Shown here piece by piece: positions 8,351 through 18,440 of a stretch of 64,000 bases of DNA. How positions within the stretch are numbered: position 1 is the stretch's first letter; each line of letters begins with the position of its first letter. The DNA lies in the NCBI RefSeq assembly GCF_000204925.1, contig NC_015435.1, forward strand, positions 610,001-674,000. Direction: 5' to 3'. Source of the DNA: Metallosphaera cuprina Ar-4. Lineage in GTDB: Archaea > Thermoproteota > Thermoprotei_A > Sulfolobales > Sulfolobaceae. The position numbers and the translations under genes were made by a program. Under the pieces are notes generated by a model, which was not told the origin of the DNA, did not search any database, and saw only the letters and a program-made list of their open reading frames with translations.

Positions 8351-9267
8351 CCGAGATTCTAAATCCGTTTGGAAAGGTAGCTCTATATCCAGGATGTGCT
8401 TTGGATGGGTTAGGCAAGGCTTACGACGTTACGCTACAGCTTGTTGCCAAAGATTTGGGTATAAACTACGAGAAGATAGAGGACTACAACTGTTGCGGCG
8501 CTCTGGAGGTGAAGAACGTAAACACCATGGCGGGGCTCTTACTTCCGGCTAGGAACTTATCTTTAGCTAGGCAGATGGGAGCTAACGCCGTAATGTCAGC
8601 CTGCCCAGGATGTCACTATTCGCTATCAAGGACTCAATACTTCATGACTAGGTACCCGAAGCTCAGAGAGAAGGTCAACTCCTATCTTGAGAAAATGGGG
8701 ACTAAGCAATACGATATGCAACTGCTCATGATACACGCTGTGGAGTTCATTTACAATACGGTAGGACCTGAAGGAGTTAAAAGCAGAGTAAAGAGACCTC
8801 TTCAGGGATTGAAGGTTGCACCATATTACGGATGCCTCTACTCCAGGCCCAAGGCCTACACGTTGACAGGTTACATGAAAATGAAGGACGATCCAGAGAG
8901 GCCAGTTTTCATGGATGAACTTCTTAGGGCTTTAGGAGCTGAGGTAGTTCCCTTCGAATCTAAGACGATGTGTTGTGGAGGGCCTCACGTCTACTCTGAC
9001 GTTAACACGTCGCTTCACTTAGAGGCGAGGATATTGAAGGACGCGAAGAGGAACGGAGCTGAGCTCTTGATAACGGATTGCCCTCTAGGTCACGTAGCCA
9101 TAGAGAGCAACATGAACAAGATAACTGAGAAGTATGGACAGGACTTGAGGATGCCATTAACTTACTTCACTCAACTCTTGGCCTTCGCCTTCGGTCACAG
9201 CCCAGAAGAGACTCTACTAACCGCGAACCTAACGGACCCAATGTCAGTGTTAAAAAGGTATATGTAA
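8347..9267 (+). CDS. hdrB2: sHdr complex subunit HdrB2 (CCG-domain protein)
   Basis: The 306-aa protein has the usual HdrB length. Its first CCG domain is canonical: C17, C49-C50 (NCCGAL) and C86-x2-C89 (CPGC). The second has C163, C209-C210 (MCCGGP) and C245, but the last position is histidine (CPLGH, H249). This would still allow a noncubane cluster in the first half and an altered one in the second. It is coupled to hdrC2 by an ATGA overlap. Function: catalytic-type cluster subunit of the sHdr complex. Confidence 0.93.
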
Positions 9268-9268
9268 A

Positions 9269-9290
9269 CTTTTTTCCTTCTCTTTTAATT
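9269..9290 (+). terminator. T-rich terminator after hdrB2
   Basis: A T run starting at 9270 and a TTCTCTTTTAATTTC stretch follow the hdrB2 stop and mark the likely end of the hdr transcript. Confidence 0.5.
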
Positions 9291-9299
9291 TCTGTTCTC

Positions 9300-9632
9300 A
9301 TGACATCGCCTTCAGATCATATGGCTAATGAGAGGACTTTCTTAGCCTGGATAAGGACAGGAGTGGCCCTTATCGGGTTCGGTTTCGTAATCGCCAAGTT
9401 CGCGTTATTTCTTCAACTATTAAAGGGTGTCAAGGGTACAGGAAACTCAGTGCTTTTCGGGGAGGTCATGATTCTTTTAGGAGGTGCAGTGATAGCTTAC
9501 GGATTACTAATCTATCATTTGACTGAAATTGATTTAAACAACGGAACGTACAAGTCCAGGCACGTTATGAACTCAGTTTTCGCCATGATAGTACTGATAA
9601 CTGCGGTCGGATTAGCGTTGTTAGTCATATAA
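9300..9632 (+). CDS. DUF202 family membrane protein
   Basis: The 110-aa protein has the DUF202/YidH-like signature ANERTFLAWIRTGVALIGFGF at residues 10-30 and three membrane segments (about 20-42, 54-74, 88-109). The molecular function of this family is not well defined. The ATG at 9300 lies 32 bp after hdrB2, and the intervening terminator-like T tract leaves open whether it is co-transcribed with the sHdr genes. Confidence 0.88.
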   Translation: MTSPSDHMANERTFLAWIRTGVALIGFGFVIAKFALFLQLLKGVKGTGNSVLFGEVMILLGGAVIAYGLLIYHLTEIDLNNGTYKSRHVMNSVFAMIVLITAVGLALLVI

Positions 9633-9672
9633 CCTAGTTCGTCGGTTTACTGTTTGATGCACAGGTACACTC

Positions 9673-9725
9673 TCTTAGGCCTCTAAGAACTTTTATATAG
9701 TTAGCGGCTGTCACTTAACCCAGAG
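9673..9725 (+). promoter_or_regulatory. Promoter with small inverted repeat ahead of the antiporter gene
   Basis: TTTTATATAG at 9691-9700 is a TATA box about 28 bp before the TTG at 9726, predicting a leaderless transcript. Just upstream, TCTTAG-GCCT-CTAAGA (9673-9688) forms a perfect 6-bp inverted repeat, where a regulator or BRE-side operator could sit. Confidence 0.5.
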
Positions 9726-10628
9726 TTGATACCATCATCTTTAGTCATTGAGGCAGCGCTCATCTTAGTTTTAATGGGGCTTTCTACGGAGGCCCTAACG
9801 AGAGGAGTGGAGAGCTTAGAGCAGGCTTTAGGGCAGGGCATGGCAGCCGGAGTCATTCTGGGGAACGTAACTGCACTACCTGAGACCCTGATAGTTCTAA
9901 CCTCCGTTTTAGAGCATAAGGGTGAGATCGCCTTGGGCTCCGCCATTGGCGGCAACGTAGTAATATTCACTTTAGGCCTGGGACTCATCTCGGTCATTTA
10001 CTTCCTAAAGTGGAAAGGGCCAATACTCATGAAGGGAGATTACAGCCAGGAACTCAAGGTAATGGGTGCCGCGTCTCTGGTTCTCGCCCTTGGAATAATC
10101 GTGGGAGAGTTGAACATCATTTTCACTTTCCTTTTCTTCTCCATATACATCTATTACCTTGTCTTTAGGTTTAGGCGCTCATCTAGGGGTAAAACGAACG
10201 TAAAGGGGGTGATCCAGATAATCGTCGGCGGTTCAATTATAGTAGTTCTGTCCCCTATTTTCGTGGAATCTATAGTTGAGTTGAGTAGATCGACCGGGTT
10301 ATCTGAGACACTGATCGCCCTCATATTGACCCCTGTCGTGGCGGAGCTAGGTGAGGGAATCTCATCAGTGAGGTTAGCAACTAGATATCCAGGCGGTGGA
10401 TCTGCCGCGGTCGTGAGCTACTTCGGAAGCAAGATACAAAACGCAACGATATTGTTAGGACTAGTGGGGCTGGACTCCACCACCACGAAAGGTCCTTTCC
10501 TCATTTTGGCCCTAGTCTCCAACGTAATCGGAATTTTAGTCGTAAAGGACGGTAAACTATCTTACTTGGAGGGTATAGCGCTTTGCGTCCTCTATTTCGT
10601 CTTGATTTGGATAGCTTACGTGCTTTAG
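9726..10628 (+). CDS. Ca2+/cation antiporter (CaCA) family membrane protein
   Basis: The 300-aa protein has about ten membrane helices in two inverted halves. The alpha-1 repeat reads GNVTALPETLIVLTSV with GSAIGGN (about residues 46-80) and the alpha-2 repeat TPVVAELGEGISS with GSKIQNATILLGL (about residues 200-243); both contain the acidic residue of ion-exchange sites. The length is typical for archaeal CaCA exchangers. It starts with TTG at the predicted leaderless position. Likely exchange of Ca2+ or Na+ against protons across the cytoplasmic membrane; the ion is not fixed by sequence alone. It converges on the ammonium transporter gene. Confidence 0.85.
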   Translation: MIPSSLVIEAALILVLMGLSTEALTRGVESLEQALGQGMAAGVILGNVTALPETLIVLTSVLEHKGEIALGSAIGGNVVIFTLGLGLISVIYFLKWKGPILMKGDYSQELKVMGAASLVLALGIIVGELNIIFTFLFFSIYIYYLVFRFRRSSRGKTNVKGVIQIIVGGSIIVVLSPIFVESIVELSRSTGLSETLIALILTPVVAELGEGISSVRLATRYPGGGSAAVVSYFGSKIQNATILLGLVGLDSTTTKGPFLILALVSNVIGILVVKDGKLSYLEGIALCVLYFVLIWIAYVL

Positions 10629-10644
10629 CGCAATTGTTTGAAGG

Positions 10645-12015
10645 TCACTTTATCTCGGTCTCCTCCTTCAGTTTTTCCCTGTGGGTTACACTTTGATCGC
10701 TCTTGGCAAGGTATAAGTCAGGATAAGAGGCCTCCCCATGAATGTAAAAGTCCCCATGAAGTATTGCGTCCCTATCCAGTCTGAGCGGCGTAACTTTAGC
10801 GATTAGCTTAGCCAGTCCTAAGCTCACAAAGAACGAGTATAAACCAACTACTAAGACGGCTAACGCTTGAACCAGGAACTGATGTACGTTACCGAATAAG
10901 GCACCTCTGTAGCCAGGGAGGTAATAGTTTGAGACTGTGGGATCGATCATCAATCCGGTGAGGAGACCTCCTACAGTTCCTCCTATACCGTGAACTGGAA
11001 AGACGCCTAAAGCATCGTCTACCTTTAGCCTAGGAAGCAACTTATAGATACCTAACCACACTATGGGGGCAGTTATCAACCCAGTTATTAGGGCTTCGCT
11101 TGGGTTTACCATCCCAGCCATAGGAGTTATTGCAACCAAGCCTGCAAATGTCCCGTTAGCTAATCCGGTGAATGAGGATTTCCCGAAAACCTTCATGTCT
11201 ATAGCTATCCACATTATTGCAGCTGCCGCCGCGGCCAGGTTGGTGTTAAAAACGGCTATCGCAGCGTCTATTGTCGCTCCTCCAGCGTCCCCTCCATTGA
11301 ATCCGTTCCATCCCATCCAATCTAATCCGAAACCCAAAGCGGTAAGCAAGAGGTTGTGGGCCTCAACCTTCCGTTCACGGGGCAATCTCTGCCCCACAGC
11401 CATAGCTAGTGCAAGTGCAGAGTAACCAGCGGTCATATGGATCACATATCCTCCAGAGTAGTCAATCGCACCCAATTGATTGAGCCACCCTCCCGCGAAA
11501 AGCCAGTACGCTACGGGGGCGTAGACTACCAGAATCCATATCGGGGAGAAAATCATCCATGCCTTGAAGTTGGTTCTCTCCACAATGGCCCCTACGATTA
11601 AGCCAGGAGTTATTGCAGCGAACGCGAACTGAAACATCACGAAGGTTAAGAAAGGAATGTTAAGCTGAGTCCCACCAGGGCCATATGTAGCCTCTCCGAA
11701 CATGGGTAGGCTCCAAACCGGCAAGGGTAAACCTAAGAAGTTTAACCCACCTACGTGAATCGAAGAGGAGTAAAAGCTCATGGAGTATCCTAAGATGGCC
11801 CAAATGAGGAAGGTCGAAGCGAACGAGTAAAGAACCATCATCACGGTGTTCATAGAGAACCTCTTCCTCGTCATCCCCGCGTAAAATAGCGCCAGGGCAG
11901 GGACAGATTGTATCATCACTAGCGTTGTGGCCGTTAATATCCAAGAGTTCGATCCTAGGCTAAGCCATTGCGGAACAGCTGCAGGAGGATACGTCCCTAG
12001 ATTTTCTATGGACAT
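10645..12015 (-). CDS. amt: Ammonium transporter (Amt/Rh family)
   Basis: The 456-aa protein has eleven membrane helices in the Amt pattern. It starts extracellularly (Sulfolobales-type out-orientation) with ALALFYAGMTRKRF near residue 42. The pore twin histidines are visible at H193 (VIHMTAGYSA) and H342 (FPVHGIGGTVGG), and a conserved aspartate at D185 (AIDYSGG). It would conduct ammonium into the cell. A TATA-like AATTTATATGATAA near 12033-12046 lies about 25 bp upstream of the ATG, predicting a leaderless mRNA. No GlnK/PII gene is adjacent, unlike many archaeal amt loci. Confidence 0.95.
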   Translation of the reverse strand: MSIENLGTYPPAAVPQWLSLGSNSWILTATTLVMIQSVPALALFYAGMTRKRFSMNTVMMVLYSFASTFLIWAILGYSMSFYSSSIHVGGLNFLGLPLPVWSLPMFGEATYGPGGTQLNIPFLTFVMFQFAFAAITPGLIVGAIVERTNFKAWMIFSPIWILVVYAPVAYWLFAGGWLNQLGAIDYSGGYVIHMTAGYSALALAMAVGQRLPRERKVEAHNLLLTALGFGLDWMGWNGFNGGDAGGATIDAAIAVFNTNLAAAAAAIMWIAIDMKVFGKSSFTGLANGTFAGLVAITPMAGMVNPSEALITGLITAPIVWLGIYKLLPRLKVDDALGVFPVHGIGGTVGGLLTGLMIDPTVSNYYLPGYRGALFGNVHQFLVQALAVLVVGLYSFFVSLGLAKLIAKVTPLRLDRDAILHGDFYIHGEASYPDLYLAKSDQSVTHREKLKEETEIK

Positions 12016-13354
12016 AAGGTTAGAACCAAAGATTTATCATATAAATTTGATCCTCATTTTCATTAATGTTGTCTGATCATAAGAACAAATTATTAAAAAC
12101 TTTTCATATATTGAAGGCATTATCTAACATGATATTTCCAAAGTTTTCATTTTACAAAAGGTCGACCCGTCTAGATTTAAAGCCCCTTTTTCCCCACAAT
12201 CGTTGAACTTCCTCTACTATAAAAGGATATCCTTGTTAAAAATAAAGTAAGGAAAAATAAAAGTAGTCGCTAGTTCATTTGCTTCTGTCGTCAACTCTAT
12301 ACTCTACTCTCTGGGAAATGAGGGACTTTCATTAAAAATTTTTGAGAATAAAACCTTTAGATACTCAAACGTTGGTACAAAAAGTTTTACTTGTTTTCAA
12401 TTCAAGTTAAATACCATTATTCTCTGCTTAGATCTATTTTATACATGGTCGATAGGAACTTTACCCCTTCTTCGGAAATACACCTCTCTTCGTCAACTTT
12501 TAGTTCTCCGTCGTTCTCTCGCCTCCCTTTACCTCTCCCTTGATTTGTCTAGTTAATCTCTAGTTAACTATACCAAATATTACTAGCGTTTGATACGAGC
12601 CCGTCTTTGCCTCGTCTCCAAAGGAAGCGAAGGTCTTTTGTATCAAGTGTTTTATTGAAAGTATTACTCTAAATGAGTAACACTCGTAGAGTTGGTTCGT
12701 TTGATCAAGATATTTTTGTGATTCTGAGGGGTATAAAACAGAAGGTGGATAGCACTCTTGTGTGGATAACCTAGCAGTTCTCGTTAGTGATAAAAATTAC
12801 GCTACAGTAAAGGAGTTAAGACCAGTGTTCTACGCGATTAAAAGCTCTTGAGCACGAGACGGTTACAACGAGAAGATGAGGTCTTTACACAAAGATGCCG
12901 TCTACGGACTTATAGAATCCATCCTAAAAGCACTCACGAGCATCTATTCGGATCAGGTAAGGGAGGTGAGGAGCTTGAGAGATCAAATAATGGAACGTGA
13001 TGATGAGTTCTTAACTCGATTTTTCCAACCCATCCTAGTCTGAGGAGGCTCCTCGTAGACGAGGATGAGAAGTTCGTTTCCCTTGAGTTCTGATTGGTAC
13101 CAAAGCGTTTAGAGACGTCTTGAGCTAGGTTTACGTTTCACTAAGACTAAAGAACTTTAACTGATGGCTGAGATCGCCTTGAGCACTAGAAATTACCTCT
13201 CCTGGATACTTACCAGTTGCTACAGGAGGGTTGCAGTAAGATCCGATTACTAGGTTCATCTCAGGCACTCCGTTTTAATCTTTGATCAGACTTAAAGAAG
13301 AGAAGAAAGTTTTAGTTAAAATACGTATTGTGAAACTATTAGACTTAAACTATT

Positions 13355-13379
13355 ATATCAGGAGGCCACTACCTGATAT
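13355..13379. repeat. 8-bp inverted repeat with 9-nt loop
   Basis: ATATCAGG at 13355-13362 and CCTGATAT at 13372-13379 are perfect reverse complements around the loop AGGCCACTA. No gene adjoins it. It could be a relic of an insertion-sequence end or of a hairpin-type (IS200/IS605-like) terminus; no transposase of that type is visible next to it. Confidence 0.5.
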
Positions 13380-13817
13380 TACGCGCCTTGAGTAATCCCG
13401 CTAGCGTTTGTTCGTTTGGGCTAGCCCCAGCTAGATAGATCTTATTACAAATAATTTTCTTAATAATCTTAATATCCAAAGGTTAAGGATTAACAGTAGA
13501 GTTTACCAGTAAGTTCATCGACCGGTGAACTCTCCGTGAAAACTAACCGCTTTCCAAAAGTAACTCCTATCGTCTTCTCTTATAAGGAATTCTACTGCAC
13601 GTGGTTTCTTAAGCGTTTTTATCATGATCTACTTTTAAAAACTCAACATTCCATTTTCTCAGCAGTCTGTCTCTATTTAAATGACGCTATTTATCAGGAG
13701 AAGGCTAAAGTTTCAAATTAAACCGAGTCATGGTTTATAAAGTGACTGATTGGGTCCATCAGGAATTGACAATAATTTGATAGAGAATCCTCATATTCTA
13801 ACTCATAATATGGCTTC

Positions 13818-13839
13818 ATGGTTTTCGAAGCGAAACCAT
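13818..13839. repeat. 7-bp inverted repeat in decayed region
   Basis: ATGGTTT at 13818-13824 and AAACCAT at 13833-13839 pair perfectly around TCGAAGCG. Lies 200-300 bp upstream of the integrase remnant; function unknown. Confidence 0.4.
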
Positions 13840-14099
13840 AAGAGCTTCTCAGGGATGAGGATGTAAAAAAGATGGAACGATAATGTGAGAGCAGGACCTG
13901 TAATAACAGGCGAGGTTTACTTAATGGGTTTTTAGGATTGTATTGCAAAATACAAAACGCAAATCCAAAGCAAATAATTAAGGATGCGAAATCAGGTTAA
14001 ACTCAAAAAGGATTTTTAATTCGAAGGCTAGAGAGTCGAGGGAAGGCTGGATTGTATATTGTTAGGTTCAAGAAGGTGTTATCGTCTTGGCTTAGGTTT

Positions 14100-15075
14100 A
14101 ATGACATCTCAATAGACCTTAAATCCGTCTGGGAACATTCAGGAATACGACAGTGGAAAATTAGCGATTACCGACTCCTGAGGAGCTTTCTAGGATTATA
14201 ACAGTAACAACATCTAGAGTCAGGTGTCAATTTCCTTGATGGCGTTTTAAGGATTGAGGATAGAAGCATAGGTGACTTTAGAGGAGAGGACGGATTGATC
14301 TTATCAGATTTACCTTAATGGAAATTAAAGATAGTAAGGTTGAATTCGTGAAGGTCCCAAAGTTAGGGCAGATCAACTATCAGTAAGGCTAGGCGTGAAA
14401 TACATCGCATTTCTTCCAGAAGAGGGTTCATACGTCAAAAAACTAGAGGAGAGAATAAGGAGGGGAGAGAAGCTGACGATCGATTCACCCTCTCCTTGTA
14501 CCCGAGGCCCAGGTGTAAATGTGCACGAAAGGCCAAGAACTGCGTTGGTATCAAGGGAGATAAGCAAAGCAATCAGGAAGCTGGGCTATACGTAGAGACC
14601 TTATGTCCTTAGAGCTTACTTTTCAAGTGCTTTAGACCTGTGCGAAAATTAAGGACTGGTATCTCAAAACTAGAGGGATAATTGGACGGGCTATACAGGG
14701 GATACATCAGTCAGGCATTCAACTAACAAGAAACTGGCACAGGATATAATAGATGAAATGAGGGCTACATATCCTAAGTGCGCTCCATATATGGAAACTG
14801 GAAGAAGGCCGTTATCAGACGAGGAAAAGGAAAGCCTGTACAGAGAATCCAAAAACGGTTCACAGTTATGGGGTTCAGCCAAACCGAAATTGAGAAAGAT
14901 AAGATGTTAGACCTCTCTCCAGAGGAATTGCAAAAGAGGGTTAGGGAGAGAATGGGCATGAGCTTAAACAACGGTCATAAACAGAAGGTAGTACCTATGA
15001 AGGAAGTTGAATCCATGATTGAGCAAGGAGGGAATATGTCAGTTCCACGGTATATTCTTGACGCAGTTGAACAAG
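14100..15075 (+). pseudogene. Decayed tyrosine-recombinase integrase of an archaeal integrated element
   Basis: Broken frames read in order like one integrase: GVLRIEDRSIGDFRGEDG near 14240, KYIAFLPEEGSYVKKLEERI near 14400, ERPRTALVSREISKAIRKLG near 14530, YVLRAYFSSALDLCEN near 14600, GYTGDTSVRHSTNKK near 14690-14735, then AQDIIDEMRATYPKC, and finally ELQKRVRERMG and KVVPMKEVESMIEQG near 14930-15030. In pNOB8-type archaeal integrases the G-H-x-GD...RYST segment holds the catalytic tyrosine; here it reads RHST, so the nucleophile is lost as well. At least four frameshifts or stops separate the pieces. It marks a former integrated plasmid or virus; the att sites are not recognisable. Confidence 0.75.
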
Positions 15076-15127
15076 TGGAAGCAGGAGTTCCTTGAGGGAG
15101 GGAAGGATGCCCTCTCCCACAACAGGA

Positions 15128-15220
15128 GAGGGATGAAAGGGAAGAGGAGATAGAGAGCCTGAAGAAAATCATCGGGGAGCAGTCCCTGGTGATAGACGCC
15201 TTGAACAGGGATATGAGGGG
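15128..15220 (+). pseudogene. Fragment resembling the C-terminal coiled coil of an IS3-type OrfA
   Basis: An open segment reads REEEIESLKKIIGEQSLVIDAL, the heptad-like tail typical of IS3-family OrfA proteins. It begins just after the integrase remnant and runs without a boundary into IS110-like sequence, so it is a truncated relic. Assignment rests on the short motif alone. Confidence 0.45.
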
Positions 15221-15221
15221 T

Positions 15222-15520
15222 CACATATCTAAACGGAGTTCATCAATGCTGAGATTCATTCTGGTAAATCTTGCACATACTGTCATAATGCATTCAGGTA
15301 AGACGGGAAAGAGTAAGACGGGAAAGAAATGTGTGAGTATTGTGAGAAGAGTTGGAAAGAATCGTGCAATTGTTGCTATTGCTAGGATCCTCATTGAAAC
15401 TATATTCTCAATGCTTTCAACCGGTTATGAATTCATTGACAACATAGATCCATTGACAGAGAGGAAGATGAAATCGATGTCTCAGAGAGCTAACAGTGCG
15501 AGGAATACCAACAGCTACAC
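15222..15520 (+). pseudogene. IS110-family transposase, C-terminal remnant
   Basis: The frame open from 15189 to 15647 contains MLRFILVNLAHTVIMHSGK and, near 15340-15430, GKNRAIVAIARILIETIFSML followed by STGYEFIDNIDPLTERKM. This is the conserved C-terminal (transposase_20-like) part of IS110-family enzymes. The N-terminal DEDD domain is missing, so the gene is dead. No left or right end of an element can be defined. Confidence 0.65.
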
Positions 15521-15595
15521 ATATATTCAGGACGCCATAAAATTAATTAAAGACAACAGGTTTAGAGGATCGTCAAAAGAACTTTTTCCCATAGA

Positions 15596-15844
15596 AAGGA
15601 TAAGGGTTACTTCGGAACAAAGCCAAAGGGATACGATGCAACAATGACCAGAACCATAGGCAGTTTCAAGCACTGTTACTGGACTGTTATGAGGAATAAG
15701 AGAATATCAAAGAAGAGAGCTTTAGTTGAATATCCATTTGCAATAATGAAGAGTGTATTCCACTTCTCCCACACCCTGGTAATACTATCAAGGAGGGTTA
15801 GGATGAAGTTCATGTTTTCTTGCTTCCTTATTTGTTCGCACTGA
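15596..15844 (+). pseudogene. DDE transposase (IS4/IS5-like) C-terminal remnant
   Basis: From 15596 a frame reads KDKGYFGTKPKGYDATMTRT and continues to RNKRISKKRALVEYPFAIMK with FHFSHTLVILSRRVRMKFMF, ending with TGA near 15844. The KGY...G-Y-D...R-x2-R-x2-VEYPFA-K pattern is the end of DDE transposases of Sulfolobales IS5/IS4-like elements, including the glutamate of the DDE triad in VE. The N-terminal two thirds are absent. Confidence 0.65.
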
Positions 15845-16020
15845 ATATTATGATAGGATAGTTGTAGCTATCCCAATTATCAGAAAAATAAGAGGAAAAA
15901 GGGAGTTAAAACAATCATTCAGGATTGATTTTGCCAATATTTTCACAGTTTTTGTGCCTTGTAATAGGTAGTTCACCAGGTTAAGAAGGTTATTCCGAAT
16001 CCTTATTTTTCACTGAAAAA

Positions 16021-16051
16021 GATATATATATTATCGCAATTACCTACTGGA
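16021..16051 (+). promoter_or_regulatory. Promoter of the MFS gene
   Basis: GATATATATATTAT at 16021-16034 is a strong TATA element 20-30 bp before the GTG at 16052, so the transcript should be leaderless. It shows that this gene, unlike its surroundings, retains expression signals. Confidence 0.55.
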
Positions 16052-17242
16052 GTGAGTGATATTTCCTCATTTGATCGTAGATTCAAGCTACTTATCTTCA
16101 ATGCCGGTCTTTCAAGGTTTGGTCTAGCCTCTTTTAATTTAATAATAATATGGATAATACTCTTTGAAACAAAAAATGCATTCCTCGCGGGTCTTGGCGA
16201 CGGAATTATGTCACTGCCGCTATTCTTCAGCTTCTTTGTTGGTGCCTTGGTAGATAGAGCTAAAGGAAAGAAGGCTATTGCAATCGCAGCCGGAGTTCTA
16301 AGATCAGTTTTTCCTGTAACAATTCTCTACGGTTTTTATCTTAACTCGTTAATTTTAATACTTATCTCAATCTATGCAAGCGGTTTTATCCTGGGGCTAA
16401 CATCAGATATGATGAATTCGATAAGAGCCTCATGGACGAAGGAAATTTTAAAGGAGGAGCATTACAAATCTGGTTCTTCAGTCTCTTTAATGGTTAGTTA
16501 TATAGCGGCAGGGGGCGGATACGCCCTCTCTGGCGTTATACTTGCATTTGGATTCTATCACGCTTTTGCAACAATCATCGCTGTATTTGCTTTGGCTCTA
16601 ATACCCATTTTCTTTATAAGAACAAATTTCAGGCCAAGAGATGTGAGCGCAATGACATCTCTGAAGGAAGGTATTGAATTCATGAGAAAACATAGGGAGA
16701 TTGTTCAGCTTATGATAATTGCATTAATCCTAAATGTTGTATTTGGTACCATAGGCATAATATTCATCTCCCTGGTACAGATAGGATTCCACTTACCGGC
16801 AATATTTGCAAGCATTATATTTTCTACTTTTATCATAGGCCTTGTCATAGGCTCTTTTTTAGGGGGGAAGGTGAAAGGGAAGATAGGGTCAATATCAGTA
16901 ATTATATTGGTATCAACGGGTTTACTAATAACATCCATTTCATTCCTCACATCCGTATTTTATGTATTAGTCCCAGCAATGTTAGTTGGCATCGCGATTG
17001 GTATTGCTAATGTAATTTATAACACTTTAATGCTCCACATAGTAAGCCAGGACCTGATGGCAAGGATCAGTGGGGCATTTAGCACATTCTCAGTCGCGGC
17101 CACTTTTTCATCAGGTATACTCGGTGGTGCTATAATAGAGGTGACATCTATAAATCATTCCTTTATAGTTATAGGAGTTTTTATCATTGTATCAACTGTG
17201 CTCTGGTTTTTTTTCAAACAACTATATGAGATGAGAATCTAA
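16052..17242 (+). CDS. Major facilitator superfamily transporter
   Basis: The intact 396-aa protein has twelve membrane segments and an MFS loop 2-3 reading GALVDRAKGKKAIAIAAG near residues 65-82, like drug or siderophore exporters of the enterobactin-exporter type. The second half repeats the pattern (IGSFLGGKVKGKIGSI near 270). The substrate cannot be told from sequence. It starts with GTG at the position predicted from the TATA box. It is the only intact gene between 12.0 and 20.1 kb and is flanked by dead transposase pieces on both sides, which suggests arrival by transfer and retention under selection. Confidence 0.85.
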   Translation: MSDISSFDRRFKLLIFNAGLSRFGLASFNLIIIWIILFETKNAFLAGLGDGIMSLPLFFSFFVGALVDRAKGKKAIAIAAGVLRSVFPVTILYGFYLNSLILILISIYASGFILGLTSDMMNSIRASWTKEILKEEHYKSGSSVSLMVSYIAAGGGYALSGVILAFGFYHAFATIIAVFALALIPIFFIRTNFRPRDVSAMTSLKEGIEFMRKHREIVQLMIIALILNVVFGTIGIIFISLVQIGFHLPAIFASIIFSTFIIGLVIGSFLGGKVKGKIGSISVIILVSTGLLITSISFLTSVFYVLVPAMLVGIAIGIANVIYNTLMLHIVSQDLMARISGAFSTFSVAATFSSGILGGAIIEVTSINHSFIVIGVFIIVSTVLWFFFKQLYEMRI

Positions 17243-17286
17243 AGTAAATTATTTAAGTCTTTAAAATGGATCTTCTTGAAAGTTGG

Positions 17287-17354
17287 GGTGCTCCCTCATA
17301 CAGCTGGAACATTATAATACTAAATATTAGGTAAGAAGGCATGGAGGTGCTCCC
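17287..17354. repeat. Direct repeat GGTGCTCCC
   Basis: GGTGCTCCC occurs at 17287-17295 and 17346-17354, 59 bp apart, directly before an IS3-type OrfA fragment. It may derive from insertion-sequence termini. Confidence 0.35.
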
Positions 17355-17359
17355 ATTAT

Positions 17360-17481
17360 ATCAAGGCACTCCGTAGATGAGAACTTTGAGATTGTCATGG
17401 AAGCACTCACAGAAAACACCACTCAGGCAGAGATATGCAGGAGACAGGAATATTTCCCACGCAACTAGCAAAGTGGAAGGA
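17360..17481 (+). pseudogene. IS3-family OrfA (helix-turn-helix) remnant
   Basis: The frame reads SRHSVDENFEIVMEALTENT and QAEICRRQ, then after one frameshift ISPTQLAKWKE. This is the HTH_Tnp_1 domain found at the start of IS3-family OrfA proteins (helix, turn with EICRR, recognition helix ending in LAKWK). The frame breaks within the motif and the catalytic OrfB is absent. Confidence 0.65.
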
Positions 17482-17489
17482 GTAGCAGA

Positions 17490-18440
17490 TTGGCAAGTAT
17501 TCAATATCTTGAATACAAGAACTTGAAAGAGTTCTATGAATGCATCTTGAAGTTGAAGCCTAAGGATGTAAGGGATAAAGGAATATCAAAAAGAAGATCG
17601 AATGGTATAAAACAACATCGACTCTATTTTTTAAGGAAATTTCACCTGTCATTTTGGATTTCTTTATTCCAAAGTGGTCAGTCCTAGATAGATAGTTTAG
17701 AACCCATAGTTCCGTGCCCTATTTGAGCGCCGTTGATATGTGAACCATCATATTCCTGTGGGGTGTAGCCTTCATTTGATTCATTCTCATTTCTCAATAA
17801 TCCCTTTTCTCAATTTTTAATACGTTTAAGCACTTAGATGAAGTTATCACCTCGAGGGTCAGTCGTTTTAAAAATTGACGGACGAGAAGGGATTTTTGAA
17901 TCGATCTCATTGCTCTCGTTCCTCCTTTCCTCATCGCTTTCTTTCCTTAGTGATCCAAATCCCTTCCTTTATCTTGTATTTTTCCCGGGTCCCTAATTGA
18001 CTCAGGGAGATCAGAATCTAATCCTTCAGTTCCTCTCCGGACTATGAAGTCTCGGTTCAGCACTTTGAGAGTAAAATATCCTTGGGCTTCTTCATGAAAT
18101 TGGTTATTGCCCGGAATTGAGGGCTCTTACAGATACGATCCTCTGAATACCATACTGAGACTGCGCTCTCTTCAAGAGTCCACATAGGACACTCGCACTT
18201 ATCGTATAGTGGTTTTGTATAGTGGACAACTTCTGGGATCATACTCTACATCCCCTTTCAGTACTGATTCGCTTAATTCAGGGCTTCCGTTCAGCATCTC
18301 CCTATTTTTTCTCCCAATTGCTAAAAGATGCTTTCTGGTAAGGTAGCAACATCCTTAGGGGCTAGCTCGACAACGTAAATACCGACAATGTTATCAGTCC
18401 TCTGCACCACTTTGATAGAAATCCGTTGCTTGCCAACGTG
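17490..18440. other. Gene-free decayed stretch
   Basis: No convincing coding frame. Short minus-strand open pieces such as 18057-18242 may be the eroded downstream part of the pseudogene that follows, but I could not join them to it. No repeat or RNA gene was recognised. Confidence 0.5.

Larger units (their letters stand above)
12016..14030. other. Gene-free decayed stretch
   Basis: Apart from the amt promoter at its left edge, no intact gene is visible in this 2-kb AT-rich stretch. Short coding-like fragments occur, for example an open segment around 12870-13020 reading ...AVYGLIESILKALTSIYS..., but stops interrupt every frame and I cannot assign a family. Several small hairpins are present (see separate entries). 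The open frames at 13536-13721 and 13718-13948 look random. The stretch is best read as eroded mobile-element DNA joined to the integrase remnant that follows. Confidence 0.6.

Noticed and set aside
12589-12670. TTGATAC...GTATCAA inverted repeat as an insertion-sequence boundary
   Set aside because: Arms are only 7 bp, the enclosed DNA is about 45 bp, and no transposase lies inside or beside it.
13536-13948. Open frames of 61 and 76 aa on both strands
   Set aside because: They overlap each other, have composition of random AT-rich DNA, lack ribosome or TATA signals and show no family resemblance.
14373-15224. Several minus-strand frames opposite the integrase remnant
   Set aside because: They are complements of the coding-like plus-strand fragments; the plus-strand readings show recognisable integrase motifs.
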